Positions 32,234 to 45,129 are shown, counted from the first letter of the stretch. The stretch: 64,000 nucleotides of DNA from Hydnum rufescens UP504 (GCA_014904985.1 MU128944.1:289970-353969); one strand, 5' to 3'. The notes: generated by a model not told the origin, from the sequence alone. A program made the numbers and translations.

Positions 32234-32755
32234 TCCATGGAGGAGAATCTTCGGTTCCTTCTAGAGTAGCTGTCACTGTGCGGCCCCATTCATTACCCAT
32301 TCACTCCGACAACTTTTCAAGAGGGTCCATATCCAGGCGACATTGTGCGCCGCGCATCTTTAACCGAAGTACAATCACCCATCCTCATAGCGTCGTTGTT
32401 TATCATTTTTCAACTTCGACTCTCTGTGCATGCACTTATGCACCTGTCTATAGCACCTAGGTCATTTGTTCACGAGCTTCCGGGATTTTTTTTCCTTTGG
32501 CAGCTAGTTTTATATGTATGTGACTGGGTACGATCTAGACGGATATACAACTCTGCGATCGTCTTTCTTATTTCGAATGATACAAGGTCTGTTGAGAGCA
32601 GAGTATCCTGTGCTACTGTACTGTGCGCGCGGTAGACCCATTGACACGAAGGGTAGTGTGGGCAAGAACGGGGTATTTGTTGTACTATTTCACAGCCACC
32701 AGCGGCCCGGCACGCTTACAAATCAAATCTGGGTATCCTTGCGCCGGAGACATTC

Positions 32756-35144
32756 ATGCTAACGCGAGGTCTGACTGCAACTACTGCTACGGCTGCTGCT
32801 GTTATGCGGTCGCGACCGTGTCCGGTGGGCCTGCCGGGGGTGGTGGCGACGCAAATGAGAACAGTTCGGGCACTGTCTAGCAGGGCGTCGACTATCCTCT
32901 CCTCCCTCAGTATCCCTACTACCTCAGCAGGGGGCGTCATACCAGGCGTGTACGATGGTAAGACGTGGGGTGGGAGTGGCGAGCCGATCGTGAGTCAATG
33001 CCCGTCTACTGGAGAAGTCCTTGCTCGTGTGGCGACTGTGAGTTATTGTGCAGTGAGCGCGCTTGACGTCATGTGTGACCCCTCATTACTTTCATGCTTG
33101 TATGCGCATTTATGATGTGTACATGTTATCAAGGCCACTGAAGAGGAGTTGGGGAGGAGCATCGACCGGTCAAGGGAGGCTTACTTGGGCTTTCGCACGA
33201 TGCCTGCTCCTCGTCGTGGGGAGATACTTCGTCAAATTCGAGAGGCGATCGCCAAGAAGATCGAGCCGTTGGGTTCCCTTGTATCTTTAGGTGCGCTTCT
33301 ATTTCTCTTGGCCTTCGATATGTGTGCTTGGAAGTGAACGTCGTTTGACAATCCCTTGCAAATCAATCTGCCCTACTTTGTACATTAGAAGTGGGAAAGA
33401 TCAAGACAGAGGGCACTGGAGAAGTCCAAGAATTTGTTGATATCGTTGAGTATTTCGAGTCATGTTATGCTATTGGTCGTGTTCGGATGTACGTCTGACG
33501 TCTTGGTTTTTGGACTCTGCCAGTAGTGTGACTATGCTGTCGGTCTGTCTCGCATGATGAATGGACGTGTCATAGCCTCCGAGAGACCCGGACATTCTAT
33601 ACTCGAGGGTATGTGGCGTGTACCAGAATTGGAAAGCTGCTCATAGGCGAACACTCGATCCTTTTTTAGTACCGAACCCACTCGGAGTCGTTGGAGTAAT
33701 TAGCGCTTTTAATTTCCCAGTTGCCGTTTATGGATGGTGGGTCTCTCCCCTGCGCTGTCTTGAGGGAGAAGGAGTCTTAACAGTCTTTTTAGGAACCTTG
33801 CGCTTTCTCTCGTTGCGGGAAATGCTACAATTTGGAAACCCTCGGAAACGACTCCTCTCTCCGCTATCGCTGTCACAAAGATCATTTCTGATGTCCTGGA
33901 ACGTAATGGTGTTGACGGGGCTGTCGCTGGCCTGGTCTGCGGCACCAAAGGCGTCGGCGAGGGGTTGGTTCAAAACAAACATGTCGATATGAGTGTGTTT
34001 TCTTGGTTTTCTATTGTAGTAATTGTTTTCGTATTGCTCATTTTCTTCTCCGGGTAGTCTCGTTCACTGGGGGCGAACGTACCGGTCGCATTGTCGGGAA
34101 GAGTGTTCAAGATCGTTTCGGCAAGGTCTTACTTGAACTAGGTGGAAATAATGGTGATTTTTTTCAGGCCCTTTAACTTTTCGAAGACCCTCCGTCTCAA
34201 CAATTATGGCCTTGCTTTTATCTCAGCGGCTATTGTGATGCCCGATGCAGATATGTCTCTTGCTCTCCCTTCGCTCTTTTCTCCGCTATCGGAACCGCAG
34301 GACAGCGCTGTACGTCGACACGCCGCTTATACCTGCATCGGTCAATTGCTCCGCAATTCCTCGAGCAACTTCAAGCAGCGTACGCCACGATCTCTATCGG
34401 GGACCCACTAGATAGCTCTATACTCCTTGGACCACTACATTCTCCTTCTGCTGTGCAGCTCTATATGGACTCGGTGAAAGATATTCGAGAGACTGGGGGG
34501 ACGATCTTGTGTGGCGGGACGCCGTACATTCACCCTTCATCTTCGCTCAAAGATGGAAACTTTGTACTTCCCGTCATTGCACTTCCACCCACGATATCAG
34601 GAACGGTTTCAGGCCGCACACCTAAACAAGCGGAGACGATCGAAAGGATATGGAAAGAAGAGACTTTTGCCCCTGTTCTCAAAGTAGCGTTGTTCGATGA
34701 ACTCGAGGAGGCTATCGCCCTGAATAATGCGGTACCTCAAGGTCTTTCGAGTTGTCTCTGGTCTAATGATGTGAGGCATCTTGGGAAGTGGATTGGTCCT
34801 GAGGGGTCAGACACTGGCATTGTTAATGTACGTCTTGCTTTTTTTTTACGAATCCATTCAGACTGTTGTTATTGACTGGTTTTCATTCTAGTTCAATGTT
34901 GGAACTAGTGGCGCTGAGATCGGGGCTGCGTTTGGTGGGAATAAGAGTACTGGATGGTGCTTCAGCTATTGCTTTTTGTGCACCCCAACAATGGCCTTTG
35001 AAAAACTGACTGAGGTTGGATCCTTTGTAGGGGTCGTGAGTCCGGTGGCGATGCGTGGAAACAATACGTCGGTGGAGCGCGTGCACGGTCAATTACTCCC
35101 GGGAAGCGCCTTTGGCACAAGGTGTCACTTTCGCCGTAGATTGA
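32756..35144 (+). pseudogene. ALDH7 family (alpha-aminoadipic semialdehyde dehydrogenase-like), frameshifted
   Basis: The start at 32756 gives an Arg/Thr/Ala-rich, acid-poor leader (MLTRGLTATTATAAAVMRSR) resembling a mitochondrial presequence. Exons then give EEELGRSIDRSREAYLGFR, EGTGEVQEFVDI, CDYAVGLSRMMNGRVIASER, GVVGVISAFNFPVAVYGW, VSFTGGERTGRIVGKSVQ, LLELGGNN, AIVMPDADMSLAL, the catalytic-Cys motif GTAGQRCTSTRRL, EETFAPVLKV and FNVGTSGAEIGAAFGGNKST, as in ALDH7A1/antiquitin. That family oxidises alpha-aminoadipic semialdehyde in lysine degradation. The frame breaks near 34283, just before the catalytic Cys, and near 35069, before the C-terminus. The first change is shared with the mirrored copy at 49499-50914. 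Either a pseudogene or a consensus problem. Family assignment is firm. Confidence 0.8.
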
Positions 35145-35687
35145 TCAATTCTCAAACTCACCAAATGTGTGGCGGTGTCGTTGTTCGGTGATGATCTCCC
35201 ATGACTTGTGAGTGCCTGTAGCTGGCTGGCCTTGGTACCTGCGCGATGAATCAAGTCCCTTTGCTATTTTTGTTTTTGTTTTGAGAAGAACATGGGGACG
35301 GACCGGCCGACAATCTGTGCCTGATCCCTTGATGTACCCCACTTTCCCCCATTGTTGTATTTTGTACTCACCTTCACCCTGAATACATGTATGATGCAGA
35401 TGCATGATTTTCCCTTCCCTTGGCTGAAGGGACAAGTTTGGTGCGATGTGTATATCAGCCATCAGACCCGGGTCCATCCAATAACCTACTCCTTTTTTGA
35501 GGTCCGCCAATGACTCCTCACATAGTGAGAAAATAGAAGATGGAGTAGATTCAGTGAAGTAAGGGGTCATAGACCTCAAATCCTCCCAAAAGTCTAATTG
35601 AACCCCAAATATCGAGGTACTGCACTGTGTAGAAAAAAAGAATTCAGGGGCTGGTAACTGTTGGGCACCTTGGTCCTTTTTTCCCAC
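35145..35687 (-). CDS. Hypothetical ORF of 180 residues, convergent with ALDH7
   Basis: Open frame with no recognised domain. It contains KKGVGYWMDPG and GKVGYIKGSGTDCRPVRPHV. The mirrored copy (about 48950-49490) preserves KKGVGHWMDPG but in broken frames, so coding status is doubtful. It may be an old repeat rather than a gene. Confidence 0.25.
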   Translation of the reverse strand: MGKKDQGAQQLPAPEFFFSTQCSTSIFGVQLDFWEDLRSMTPYFTESTPSSIFSLCEESLADLKKGVGYWMDPGLMADIHIAPNLSLQPREGKIMHLHHTCIQGEGEYKIQQWGKVGYIKGSGTDCRPVRPHVLLKTKTKIAKGLDSSRRYQGQPATGTHKSWEIITEQRHRHTFGEFEN

Positions 35688-35699
35688 ATTTTGTGCAGT

Positions 35700-37930
35700 A
35701 CCTAATATATTTGGGTCCTAGTAATGAAAAGGACTCTTCTGGATCAGTAGGGCTTGCCAAATCCCACAGAAAACTTGGCTCTTGGTATTGAATAACATGC
35801 CCCTTCATAGTGTGGCCCTGCCTTTTGTACCTAACATACTGAACAAATATTCATTGTTTGAGCAGTAGTCCGGTAGTGAGGAAAGGACCAGTTTGTCAGC
35901 TGGCACAGATGTATTAAGCTTGCATGTGAAATTGGAGGAATGACGCAGCGTCCCCTCATTTTGACACTTCGCTGATCTTCATAGTATTTCACCCTAGCCC
36001 CTGCGGGCCCATCAATTGCTGTAGATCAAGGCAGACTACAGTGCTACGCAGAGGCAACATGCCATACTACAACCCTTCGTTTGAAGCGAATTACTCTTCA
36101 GCGCGCTGTAAATACAGTTACGAAGCCAAAGTGGTTAGAGTGAGATCGAGAGGCACGTGAAATATCACAGATCTGCGCTAAATCTCCCTCCTAAGAAATG
36201 GAGGCACTTCCGATCCAAAACCAATCGGAGGGCTGCACTAGCTGATCGCTGATTCATCGCCGATCTTCTACGTATACATTGATTCCATACTTCAAGCGAA
36301 ACTGAACTATATCATCATTCTAAAAATCAAGCGAAAGCCGCCCATGAACTTTAGCATCAGGCTTCTAGTTCTTGTCACCACACTTCAAGCGAACGGTCTT
36401 TATTCCACGGCCCAGGCCGTCCAGCCGACCTTGTCATGTCACATACCAGAATATTGCTGAGCTGCGATGCAGATCCCATGTGATATGATCGACCCAGCCA
36501 AGTTTCTCGATTTGCGAATACTTCAATCACGATACCTACTTTAAATTTGTTACTTGGGCATGTGAGCGAAGGAGCATTGGAAATGAGAACCGCTGTCTTC
36601 ACTATGGGATTGCGAGAACGTCGGACTTGTTGCCTTCGATGCAATCACAGCCATCGCGTGTGCTTGTTGGTGCCCCTGTGAATGCACATCACTTCCGACG
36701 GGCGAAGCTGTTCACGAAGCCGAAGGGAGCAACCGCTATGTGCGGAGATCTTTATTTTTGCAGAATAAGTATGTTGCCGCGCTTCCACGTTGTCTGATGG
36801 ATGCAGCTTCTACATGGTTTTGGGGCCAGCGCGAACACAGTATCCACAAGGTGTTGGGACAGCTGACTGCGAACGCTTCCACGTTTTTTAATGAGTCTTG
36901 GTATATTTATGAATTTTTGCTAAATTTAGTAGGGTAGCAACTGAAGATTTGCCCAGGACTTCCCTTGCTAGGTGGCTGGACTGTCTGCATGCGCGCTCCT
37001 ATCAGGGGATTCTTTGGATTTTGGACACTTGTTGCACTCGCAGGGTTTCCGGGACTTTCGGGCTCCTAATTGTATTTTATTTTTTCACGCAGGGTTCATC
37101 TCACCCTCACCAGGAGTCGAGAGCCATATGACCGCCATGGCGTATAGAGGTCGGCGAGAGATCGGCCTATCGGTTCCACCTTTTACCGCACAGCAGATTG
37201 CGCTTCTTCCGCAAGCGGGAGGAGCGGCAATGGAAGCATTGATATTACAGGTGTTCTGTTATACTCTACCCTACTAGTAAAGTGACAACCAAGTATTATC
37301 TGTATTGTACCTCAAAGCACCAATGCATGACCTTTGCCGGAACTATGGTCATTTTCACAGTCGAATGTGACGGCTGCTGGGGAGACACGGCCCAATTCAG
37401 TATTTCTCCGCTGCACAGCATCGCAATGGGTGGAAAAGGGGGTTTGAACATGAAGCCAGTACTAATATCGATGGGACGATTGGAACCTCCCTCTGTGATG
37501 TACAGTAGAGATTTTTGAGATTTTTTTGGATTTTTATGCATCATTTTCGAGTACGTAGCACCGTGAATCTAGCTCGATTTTGGAACGATTGCCATTGGGC
37601 AATTTCGAGGCGTTGGGACATATTTCCTCGGAAAGGGAACCGCGTATCGGGTGTTTTTTTGGAGGTGGTCAACGTCGATGAATGTGGTCGAAAATAGATG
37701 ATTCGGGTAGTCCACTTGAAAATCGCGACGACAGGTTTGTAACGCGATTGCTAATAGCCTGTGGCGTTTGCATCCGATCTATATTCGGCAAGACCTGGCG
37801 GCGCCCGCCAGACCGTCTGAGGGTGCCTTCTAAGAAGACCCCATAGCTCAAGCGGAACAATTTTCTCGTTCGTTTTAGGCGCCACGGAAGTTGATCGAAA
37901 TTGAGTCGGATTATGTAAGCGACCAGTAAG
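35700..37930. other. Stretch without a recognised gene inside the left arm
   Basis: Mostly non-coding in appearance, with a recurrent short motif ttcaagcgaa between 36290 and 36400. One possible exon at about 37092-37250, bounded by an acceptor-like cacgcag and a donor-like caggtgttc, encodes MAYRGRREIGLSVPPF then TAQQIALLPQAGGAAME. No family is recognised. The mirrored region is 46740-48950. Confidence 0.3.
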
Positions 37931-38138
37931 ACCGATGGATACCTCGCGTTCTATGGTATATCTTACCCTAATCTTTCACCCTAATCCTCCATTCCCCTCT
38001 GTCCTTTCGTCGTTTCCTCGTCTTTGGCTATCTTTTGATATCCCCGTGTCCTACGGATCATACCGTTTTTCCATTAAAACTGGGAACATGTGGTTATTCA
38101 GCGGATCTCACCCGTCTTCCCGAATACAACATTCCAGT

Positions 38139-39520
38139 ATGCGCAAGTCCTCCAACACGCCTCCCCTTGCTATCGAGCTCATTCTTGACATCCTCGACCT
38201 CGTTGCACGCGATGAATTCCGGACCAACGGGAAGCCTACCAGTCTCCTGAAGTGTGCCACAGTGTGTAGGACCTGGGCTCCCCTCACTCAAGCACTGCTG
38301 TTCCGCACTGTCACCCTTGAGACTTTCCGCCAATCACTCCACTTCTTCTCTGCTGTTAGTGCACATACGGCCAAAGCCAGCTTCCTCCGTGAATCGGTGC
38401 GCTCCCTCGAGATCTTGGTCTCCGACGAGGAAGACGGACAGGTGATCACCCAGTACGCCTCCGCTCTGCTAATGTCCCTACCCCGCGCTGATCCGCCCAC
38501 CACAGGTTCGCCTTTGCCAACGTTCTAAAATTATGTCCGAACGTCACGGACCTTCGTCTCTTCTACTTTTGTCTGCGTCCCCTCGACTGGAATACGCTCG
38601 ATATCTTGCGTTCCGTTCCAGGCCCGATTTCTCTCTCCGTGCGATGCGGTCAGTCTCCTCACTTCACCGATTTTGAAAGACAACTCACCCCTTTTGCCAA
38701 TGACAGCTCAGTATCCCTCCCCCTTATGGGATCTATTGACTATCTGGCCCGCCATACAGCATCTTGAAGTGGTATCATGGGAAGCCCCTACGATCAACAC
38801 AACCAAAGTGCCCAACGGCACCTGGGCGCCGTACGAAGTCCGATGGCTGGACGAGTCCGATAGTGGCGAGGACAGTCTCCCACATCTCCTCCGACCTGGC
38901 AGTCTTCGGATCCTCCAGCTGTTTGAAAACCCCTTCCGACGAGTTCTTCGACGCCCTTATGCGGACACACGGGCCTACCTTCGCTCATTGCGGTTACGAG
39001 GGATTACGGATCAAGTAGCTTCTAGTTTAGCGAATTGCACCACTCTGGAAGAGTTCACCTACCTCAAAGTACCGAGTGCTGAGGTCCTCGACGCCCTCTC
39101 ACCTGGCCTCGAGCATCTCCAATTCCAAAATGGTACGAACAAGCATGCGAGCATTCGCCCCGTTCTTGATTACGTCCGGAATCGTGCGACAAGGCTGCGT
39201 GTTGTCACGTACAATAGCTGTGGTACCACTCTTGATTCGGAATTCCGCGAACTCGCGGATGTCTGCCGCAAGAGAGGGATTGAACTGAAGTGCTTCGCAG
39301 ACAATGCGCCTATTGAAGAAGTAGGTTCCTTACACGCGCCATGGCATATTTATTCACTCACTGTTTGTCTTGCTCTCAGAAGGAACCCTTGATTTGTCCA
39401 GCCAAGTTCCCTCGGCCCGTTCCAATTGGACGTCGCCGTCTTGTCGTGATCAACGACAAGACTTTCAGCCCAGCTTCTGCTGGCCCTTCATCATCGTCGC
39501 ACCCCCACCCTCCCCCATAG
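38139..39520 (+). CDS. F-box protein (basidiomycete LRR-like type), left-arm copy
   Basis: Start ATG 38139. The F-box reads PPLAIELILDILDLVAR then TSLLKCATVCRTWAPLTQ and LLFRTVTL. The following exon gives NVTDLRLFYFCLRPLDWNTL. Across an intron whose donor is near 38650 and acceptor near 38707 comes the leucine-rich region LLRPGSLRILQLFENPFRRV, LANCTTLEEFTYLKVPSAEV and RNRATRLRVVTYNSCGTTLD. A last intron (donor after DNAPIEE, near 39318) joins KEPLICPAKFPRPVPIGRRR, ending in PHPPP and a TAG at 39518-39520. F-box proteins are substrate adaptors of SCF ubiquitin ligases. Between PPTT and FAFANV (near 38505) the frame shifts without an obvious intron, so one base may be missing or the gene may be damaged. 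Confidence 0.7.
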
Positions 39521-40276
39521 TATGTTCACCGTCACCTCCCCCAGCCTCACTCAAGTCAGCATATCGTGGACGAAGAGGAAGCAGTCCCGACGAGGGCTTT
39601 TACGGAATCAAGCTTGGCCTGTAAATTGTGTTCCAACTTTTCGGCCCTAGTCACTACCACCCATCTTGCACGTCCCGTGCATGCCGCTTCGTTCGCATTT
39701 TAGTAATTATTCCCACCTATATTGCTGCTGCACGATCCATCATCATCCATCATACCATAGTCTCCATGTTGATATTCTGGTCATCATTAACCAATATTTG
39801 TAATTGCTTGTAATTGTTTACCTGTTGTAGCTGGGCAGAAATATCATGGGTGCTTGACCTTACCTTCCGCCCCTGGCGGCCACGGTTACCTTGCTTGCAA
39901 GGTCACTCCCAGCCCAATATTATCTAATCTGCGCTGTTTCCTGCCTTCTGATTGGTTCTTTCACCGCGATGTTTGCAGTGTTCTGATTGGCTTGTTTGTG
40001 TGTTAGATGTCGTGACCTCTTGACTCATTTTTTCACGAGCCATCGACGTTCATGTGTACCTATGCCCTGTCCCATCATCGACGTTGTTTACTTATGTCTC
40101 TCTTATCCTTATTGCATCACTCATGTTACACCGGTAAGTACCGTATCTCATCCTATGGCCATGTCGTACTGCACTTTGCTTCCACGCTCTCACCCCTCTG
40201 TTACCTCAACACTGTTATTGCATCCCATTAGCTATTGTACTTTGCTCAGCATGATTTGTTGCTGAGATCTTGCCTG

Positions 40277-42650
40277 TCACTGCCGTATGTGTTTTATACT
40301 TTCCTGTGTTGATCGGTCAAGCTCCCTCAGGCGTGTGTCCTCCGCCTCTAGAATTTCACATGCAGGTGTCGTGAATAACGTGTCATCAAAGTCGCGGATG
40401 AGGCAGATTGTGTCCTTTCCGGAACTCCTTGACAGTGCTACATATGCATTGAAGGCTGTAAGCTGCCTGGTTGGTGGTTGAGCGAGATCAACTAGAACAT
40501 AAGGTATTGTCTGCCCTTGAGCATGGTAATCTGTAAAACTGTATGCCTGCATCATTGGGAGCTGGTGGTGTTTGACTGACTTGCTCACTGTCTTTTTTCC
40601 ATTTTTGATTGTGATATGGAATGAGCACTTGACTGGGGATATTGGTATGACTCCATCACCAAGATTGCTGATGATGCTGCCACTTGTATGGTCCAGTTTG
40701 ACAAGGATGCGTGCAGGAGGATGGCTTAGCTCAACAGTGGGTACTGTTGCATTGGCTATAGTTTCATGCTGGTCCAGAATAATGTCAACAACACACCCTA
40801 TGGTCCCATTTGCTACTTCTCTGTCTGTGTCAATGTTGGTGGTGACCATGACATGCATTCCCACTGCAAGTTCTACCATATTGGCCAATTTTGCAGGCTC
40901 CTTTTTTCCTCAACCTGTTCTCGCAGGTTTAAGTGCCACTGCCCACTGTTCTTGAAGAGTAAGTTGTCTTTGTTTTATTGTATCCTCTGCTTTGCTGATG
41001 AATAGAGTGCATGTGCTGTTCCTACAGTGCTCATTGGATGCTGCTCTGTCCCACTCCATTCAGACACTGTGTCTTGGAGTCACAAGCTCAGCTCTGCTCC
41101 ATGGAGGCTGGGTAAAGTCAACTGGTGGGCATTTCTCATTCCCAAGTACTCTGGTTCTCAGGAGAGAGAGATGTTCCATGTTACATGTTCTGTGTCATGC
41201 ATGCCAAAGTAGCTCTACCCAGTTAGGATCTGTGACTCAACACTGCTCCTTGAGAACAACAACTGTCATGAAAAGAGCATAGATTTCACTTCCTAGCTTC
41301 TCCTCTGCTGTATTGAATTGTTGACTAGGTGGCCAGTATAGAGGGGCTGATTTCTTTGCCTGCACAGGTGGAAATTGATGAAAGTCACCACAGATGATGA
41401 TGTTTAATCCTCCAAATGGTCAACCTTGCATTTGACCAGTTATTTCTTTGAAAACCAATCCAAGGATTGTAGAGACTCTGGCAAGAAGTGTTTGAGACAC
41501 CATGGAATACTCATCAATGATTAGGTACTTCTTGCATGCCCAGTACTGCATCAATGCCTTGAGTGTTTTCTTTGATGGCAGAGATCTGCTGATTGTTAAT
41601 CTGCAGAGCATATGAAGTGTTCGCCCACCAATAACACACCCTGCAATGCCTGTATATGCTCCTTTTGCCAACAGGTGTGCTACTTGTTGTCATTCAAACT
41701 CCAATGTTAGAGACTGAATGACCTCGGACTTTCCAGTGCCTCCCTTGCCCATGAGCTGCATCAGGAGCTGATCTGGTGCATGTCTGACCAGTGTCTCCTC
41801 AAGATGATTCACCACAAGATTGAAGGCACATAATTGATCTGTGTTTAACTCTGCTGCATTGACCCCAATAAGAGTACTTGCATTGGATGCTTGGCCTGTT
41901 GCAAAGACTGTCCTGACATCAGTCTCATCTTCACCACCTCTGGCACCCACACTGGCCACTCCACCAATGTCCATGTCAGCAATCACATCCCCTTCCTTGG
42001 GTATCTGATGAGTAGACTCCATTGCTGCCCTCCATGTCTCCAAGTGCCTTGCAACCTCACCTTCAGCAACACATGGCATTGCATGCATGTTGACCCACAT
42101 CTCAGAGTCCATAGCAAAGATGCCAGCTGCTCTTCCCACCTCAACAGCAAGCCATCAATGGAGTACTTCCTGTGTGACCCCATGGATTGCAAGAAATGTC
42201 TTCAAACTTGCCTCACTCCAGTCACCATCAAGTGAATTGGCATCAACTGAGCCATCATTGTCATCTGCCTCCTCTTGGGCATTGTCATCCAAACCTGGTT
42301 CCTCTCTGATGCCTCCATCTGTTCTCTGAGCAGCATCCTTACACTCATAGTAAAACTGCACATTGCTGAGGACATGGACTGTTCTCTCATCTGATGTGGC
42401 AATAAAGGTTTCAAGTGCAGTGTGCCACATTTCATCCTCTGCCTTCAAGTCTCAAGGACTCCTCCAGGGTCACAGTAGAGCAAGCATGCTTGCACAGTAC
42501 AGTGAGTCCTCATCAGGTACATTGTCTTGTGGCAACCATGGTCCAAGTATATCAGGCAGTGTTTTGTGGTGCAGGGAATGAACTACATGGCACTTTGTAG
42601 CATGGCAAGGATGGTCCTCCAGATACAGACTTCGAATGTTGTGGGGTCAA
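40277..42650 (-). pseudogene. Pif1/Helitron-type helicase, decayed by TGA stops
   Basis: One continuous frame from about 42650 to 40277 holds the helicase motifs in order: LYLEDHPCHATKCHVVH, LNTDQLCAFNLVVNHLEET, Walker A LMGKGGTGKS, GAYTGIAGCVIGGRTLH, the Walker B region YLIIDEYSMV, LNIIICGDFHQFPPV and the C-terminal QAYSFTDYHAQGQT with FNAYVALSRSSG. Such domains unwind DNA in Helitron RepHel proteins. The frame is cut by stops at 42470, 42452, 42155, 41690, 41420, 41237, 41195, 41060 and 40910. All nine are TGA, and no frameshift was needed between the motifs read. That pattern fits CGA-to-TGA (CpG deamination), not random decay. Confidence 0.85.
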
Positions 42651-44159
42651 CCATGTTTCCAAGTATGCTGACCATTTGTTTCAGTGGATGACTGCTGCTC
42701 ATGGGTATGATGGCTTTCACTCAAGCTCTCCTTGTATGTATCTGTAACAAAAGTGAGGAGAGACATTGCCTCAAGTTCTCTCCCCCAGAGAATGTAGTCC
42801 ATCAACTGTGACTTCACTATTGTGCAGCCTTCTGATGACAGACTGAGGACAACCTGCTCAGGCCCCTGAATAACCAGGAAACAGCATTATGACTCATTCA
42901 TACTGAGTATGCAGTGTGAGTGGTACCTCTTCATCAGTTGCCTCACCCTCCAAGGTTTGTGCACCTCCTTGCACTGACCATGTACTGATAGCTGATGAAG
43001 CCAACACCACCAAGCCTTGTGCCACATCCAGTGATGACCCACTTTCAACCACTGTCAGAGGGTCCTTGCTGTCATCTCCCACACACTTTAGCACTGCAGT
43101 GACAATGGGACATCTCTGAAAGCACTTACATCAAGGGTGATTGAAGCTCTGGACATGTTGTAGGGGTTTTCTCCTGATGTTCAGAAGAAAACAAGAGCAA
43201 GTTGAATGACAGAGTCTAGACTTAGTCTTAAGTAAACAACGAGGAACTGGTTCTTATTACTGAGATAGGTGTAAGAATCAAGGACTGGATATAGGGGTAG
43301 AGAGAGTGTGTGGAGGGTTTGGATGAAAGAGGTGGAAGGTTGAAAGGTTGATGAATAGAGGCTAAAGTGTGAGAAGGGTGTAAAGTCAATCAAGAACTTA
43401 GGTAAGACTTGTTACAGGTTACTAAGGGCCTTAAATCCTCTCCAAGTGTACTGAAGATCTTCCTCTTGATAAGCTGTGCTAGACTTATTTATGCTAGGCT
43501 TAAGCTATTGAGGGCTTGGTCTTTCAATACTTGTGAAGTCAGATTTCTCCTTTTCTACTGTAGAACTTAGTCTAGTGTGTCTAAGGTGATCTTGTTGTGT
43601 GAAGAAAACAGCCTGGTCAGCCATATAGAGGGGCCTTAAAAGGAGGGACATGTTGATGACTTAGGTAGGCCTGAATGGCTGAAATCAAGTTTGATGTCAA
43701 GTGATGATCAAAAAGCTGAATTTGACAACCGGCAATTACAATTTGACAATATTTTGACATCAAGCAATGTCAAGTGCCTCATTTATGGGCACTTGGCAAA
43801 ATCTCAGTCAAACAAAATTAATAATTAATATATACACAAGATATACTATATGATAAAAAATCCTAAATACGGTAATCAGATAGCCCAATGGGGATGGGTG
43901 CATTAGATAATATCCCATTACATTATACAGTGTTTCCTATTTTAAAAAATGCCTAAATGCAGAAATTGGATGAAGTGCATCCCAAAAACATTTAGGCATC
44001 CAGCCCAATGGGGGCCCAGGACCAGGGGGAGGTGCCTGGGATAGATGGATGGGCCTCTAGGGACCCCAATAGAGTGAAAAAATCTGGCCCAGGGCCAATG
44101 ATTAGTGCCTGAAACAATGAGAGCAGTAAAAACATCACCAGAACCACTGGAACTTGCTG

Positions 44160-44700
44160 GGAAATAAGAAATGGGAGGATTGCTCTGAAATTTGGCATGT
44201 GATTAGAGATTACCTCAATGCAAATCATATAAAAATTTCAGCCAAATTCATGCATAGGTTATGGAGATATGAAGGAAACAAGTCTGGACATTAAAAATTC
44301 ATTTCCTCCTCCAGAAAAGTAGCTGGGGACTTGAAAATTTGCACAGAGCATAACTACATAATGTACTAATTATGTGCAAAACACCAGCCCAATATACCTA
44401 CTTTAAGGGAGTGAACTGGACAATAGGTACCAGAAGCACTGGAAATTGCCAAAATGTAAGGAGTGCAAGGATCATTCTGAAATTGGCATGTGATTAGATA
44501 CTGTTTAGGCAAAGACCATATCAAAATTTCAGCCAGATCCACTCAGTAAGTACAGAGATATGAGGGAAACAAGTTTAAACATTGAAAATCAATTTACTCT
44601 CCCCACAGACAAGGTATGGACTTGAAATTGGACATGGGTTATGATCATATAATTAACTAACCATGTGCCAAAAATTAGCATATTCTGTTTACTTCTAGAC
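44160..44700. repeat. Subterminal direct repeats of the insert
   Basis: Two degenerate direct copies of about 260-280 bp: one from near 44178 (ctgaaatttggcatgtgatt) and one from near 44465 (ctgaaattggcatgtgatta). Each is followed by caaaatttcagcc-like and gaaacaagt-like segments. AT-rich and non-coding, the same arrangement is visible in the second copy at 52460-53000. Confidence 0.6.
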
Positions 44701-45129
44701 ATTCAACTCCCTTTTCAGGCAAAAAGAGAACAACAAGCTACCATTAATGTTAAACACTTTAAATTACACCCAAAATAGGTGGAATGGGCTTATAATATTA
44801 TAGCCCTGACTGTATCCAAAAATGGAATTAATTGGATGTGTGGAAGTAGCTTAAATTGAGGGGGAGGGGGAGGAAGATCAAAAGTGGGACTATGGTATGA
44901 TGGATGATGATGGATCGTGCAGCAGCAATATAGGTGGGAATAATTACTAAAATGCGAACGAAGCGGCATGCACGGGACGTGCAAGATGGGGGTGGCACGC
45001 AGGAGCCGAAAAGTTGGAACACAATTTACAGGCCAAGCTTGATTCCGTAAAAGCCCTCGTCGGGACTGCTTCCTCTTCGCCCACGATATGCTGACTTGAG
45101 TGAGGCTGGGGGAGGTGACGATGAACATA

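Larger units (their letters stand above)
33732..39767 (+). repeat. Left arm of large inverted duplication
   Basis: About 6.04 kb repeated in reverse complement at 44884-50914. Matching landmarks are ALDH7 exons from tggatggtgggtc onward, the 180-residue reverse ORF region (35145-35687), the 36.0-37.9 kb non-coding stretch, the F-box gene and its 3' flank. The match runs to ccatcataccatagtc, where the Helitron-like insert begins. Genes on this arm look better preserved than on the other. Confidence 0.85.
39768..44883 (-). mobile_element. Helitron-like insert carrying a Pif1-type helicase fossil
   Basis: A 5.1 kb block between the two inverted arms. Its left 125 bp (tgttgatattctggtc onward) recurs at 54421-54547, and its right end (to gatcaaaagtg at 44883) recurs at 52370-53213 and, worn, at 50940-51035. 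It is therefore a dispersed repeat with defined ends. The only recognisable coding content is the helicase on the minus strand. No Rep/HUH nuclease was found, and the ends lack an obvious TC...CTRR Helitron signature or terminal inverted repeats. CpG is visibly scarce compared with the arms. Confidence 0.65.

Noticed and set aside
40092..43119. Numerous plus-strand open frames across the helicase fossil
   Set aside because: They are antisense shadows. All helicase motifs lie on the minus strand in one frame.
39768..44883. Complete, active Helitron
   Set aside because: No HUH/Rep domain, no convincing TC and CTRR termini, and nine stops in the helicase, so only Helitron-like is claimed.
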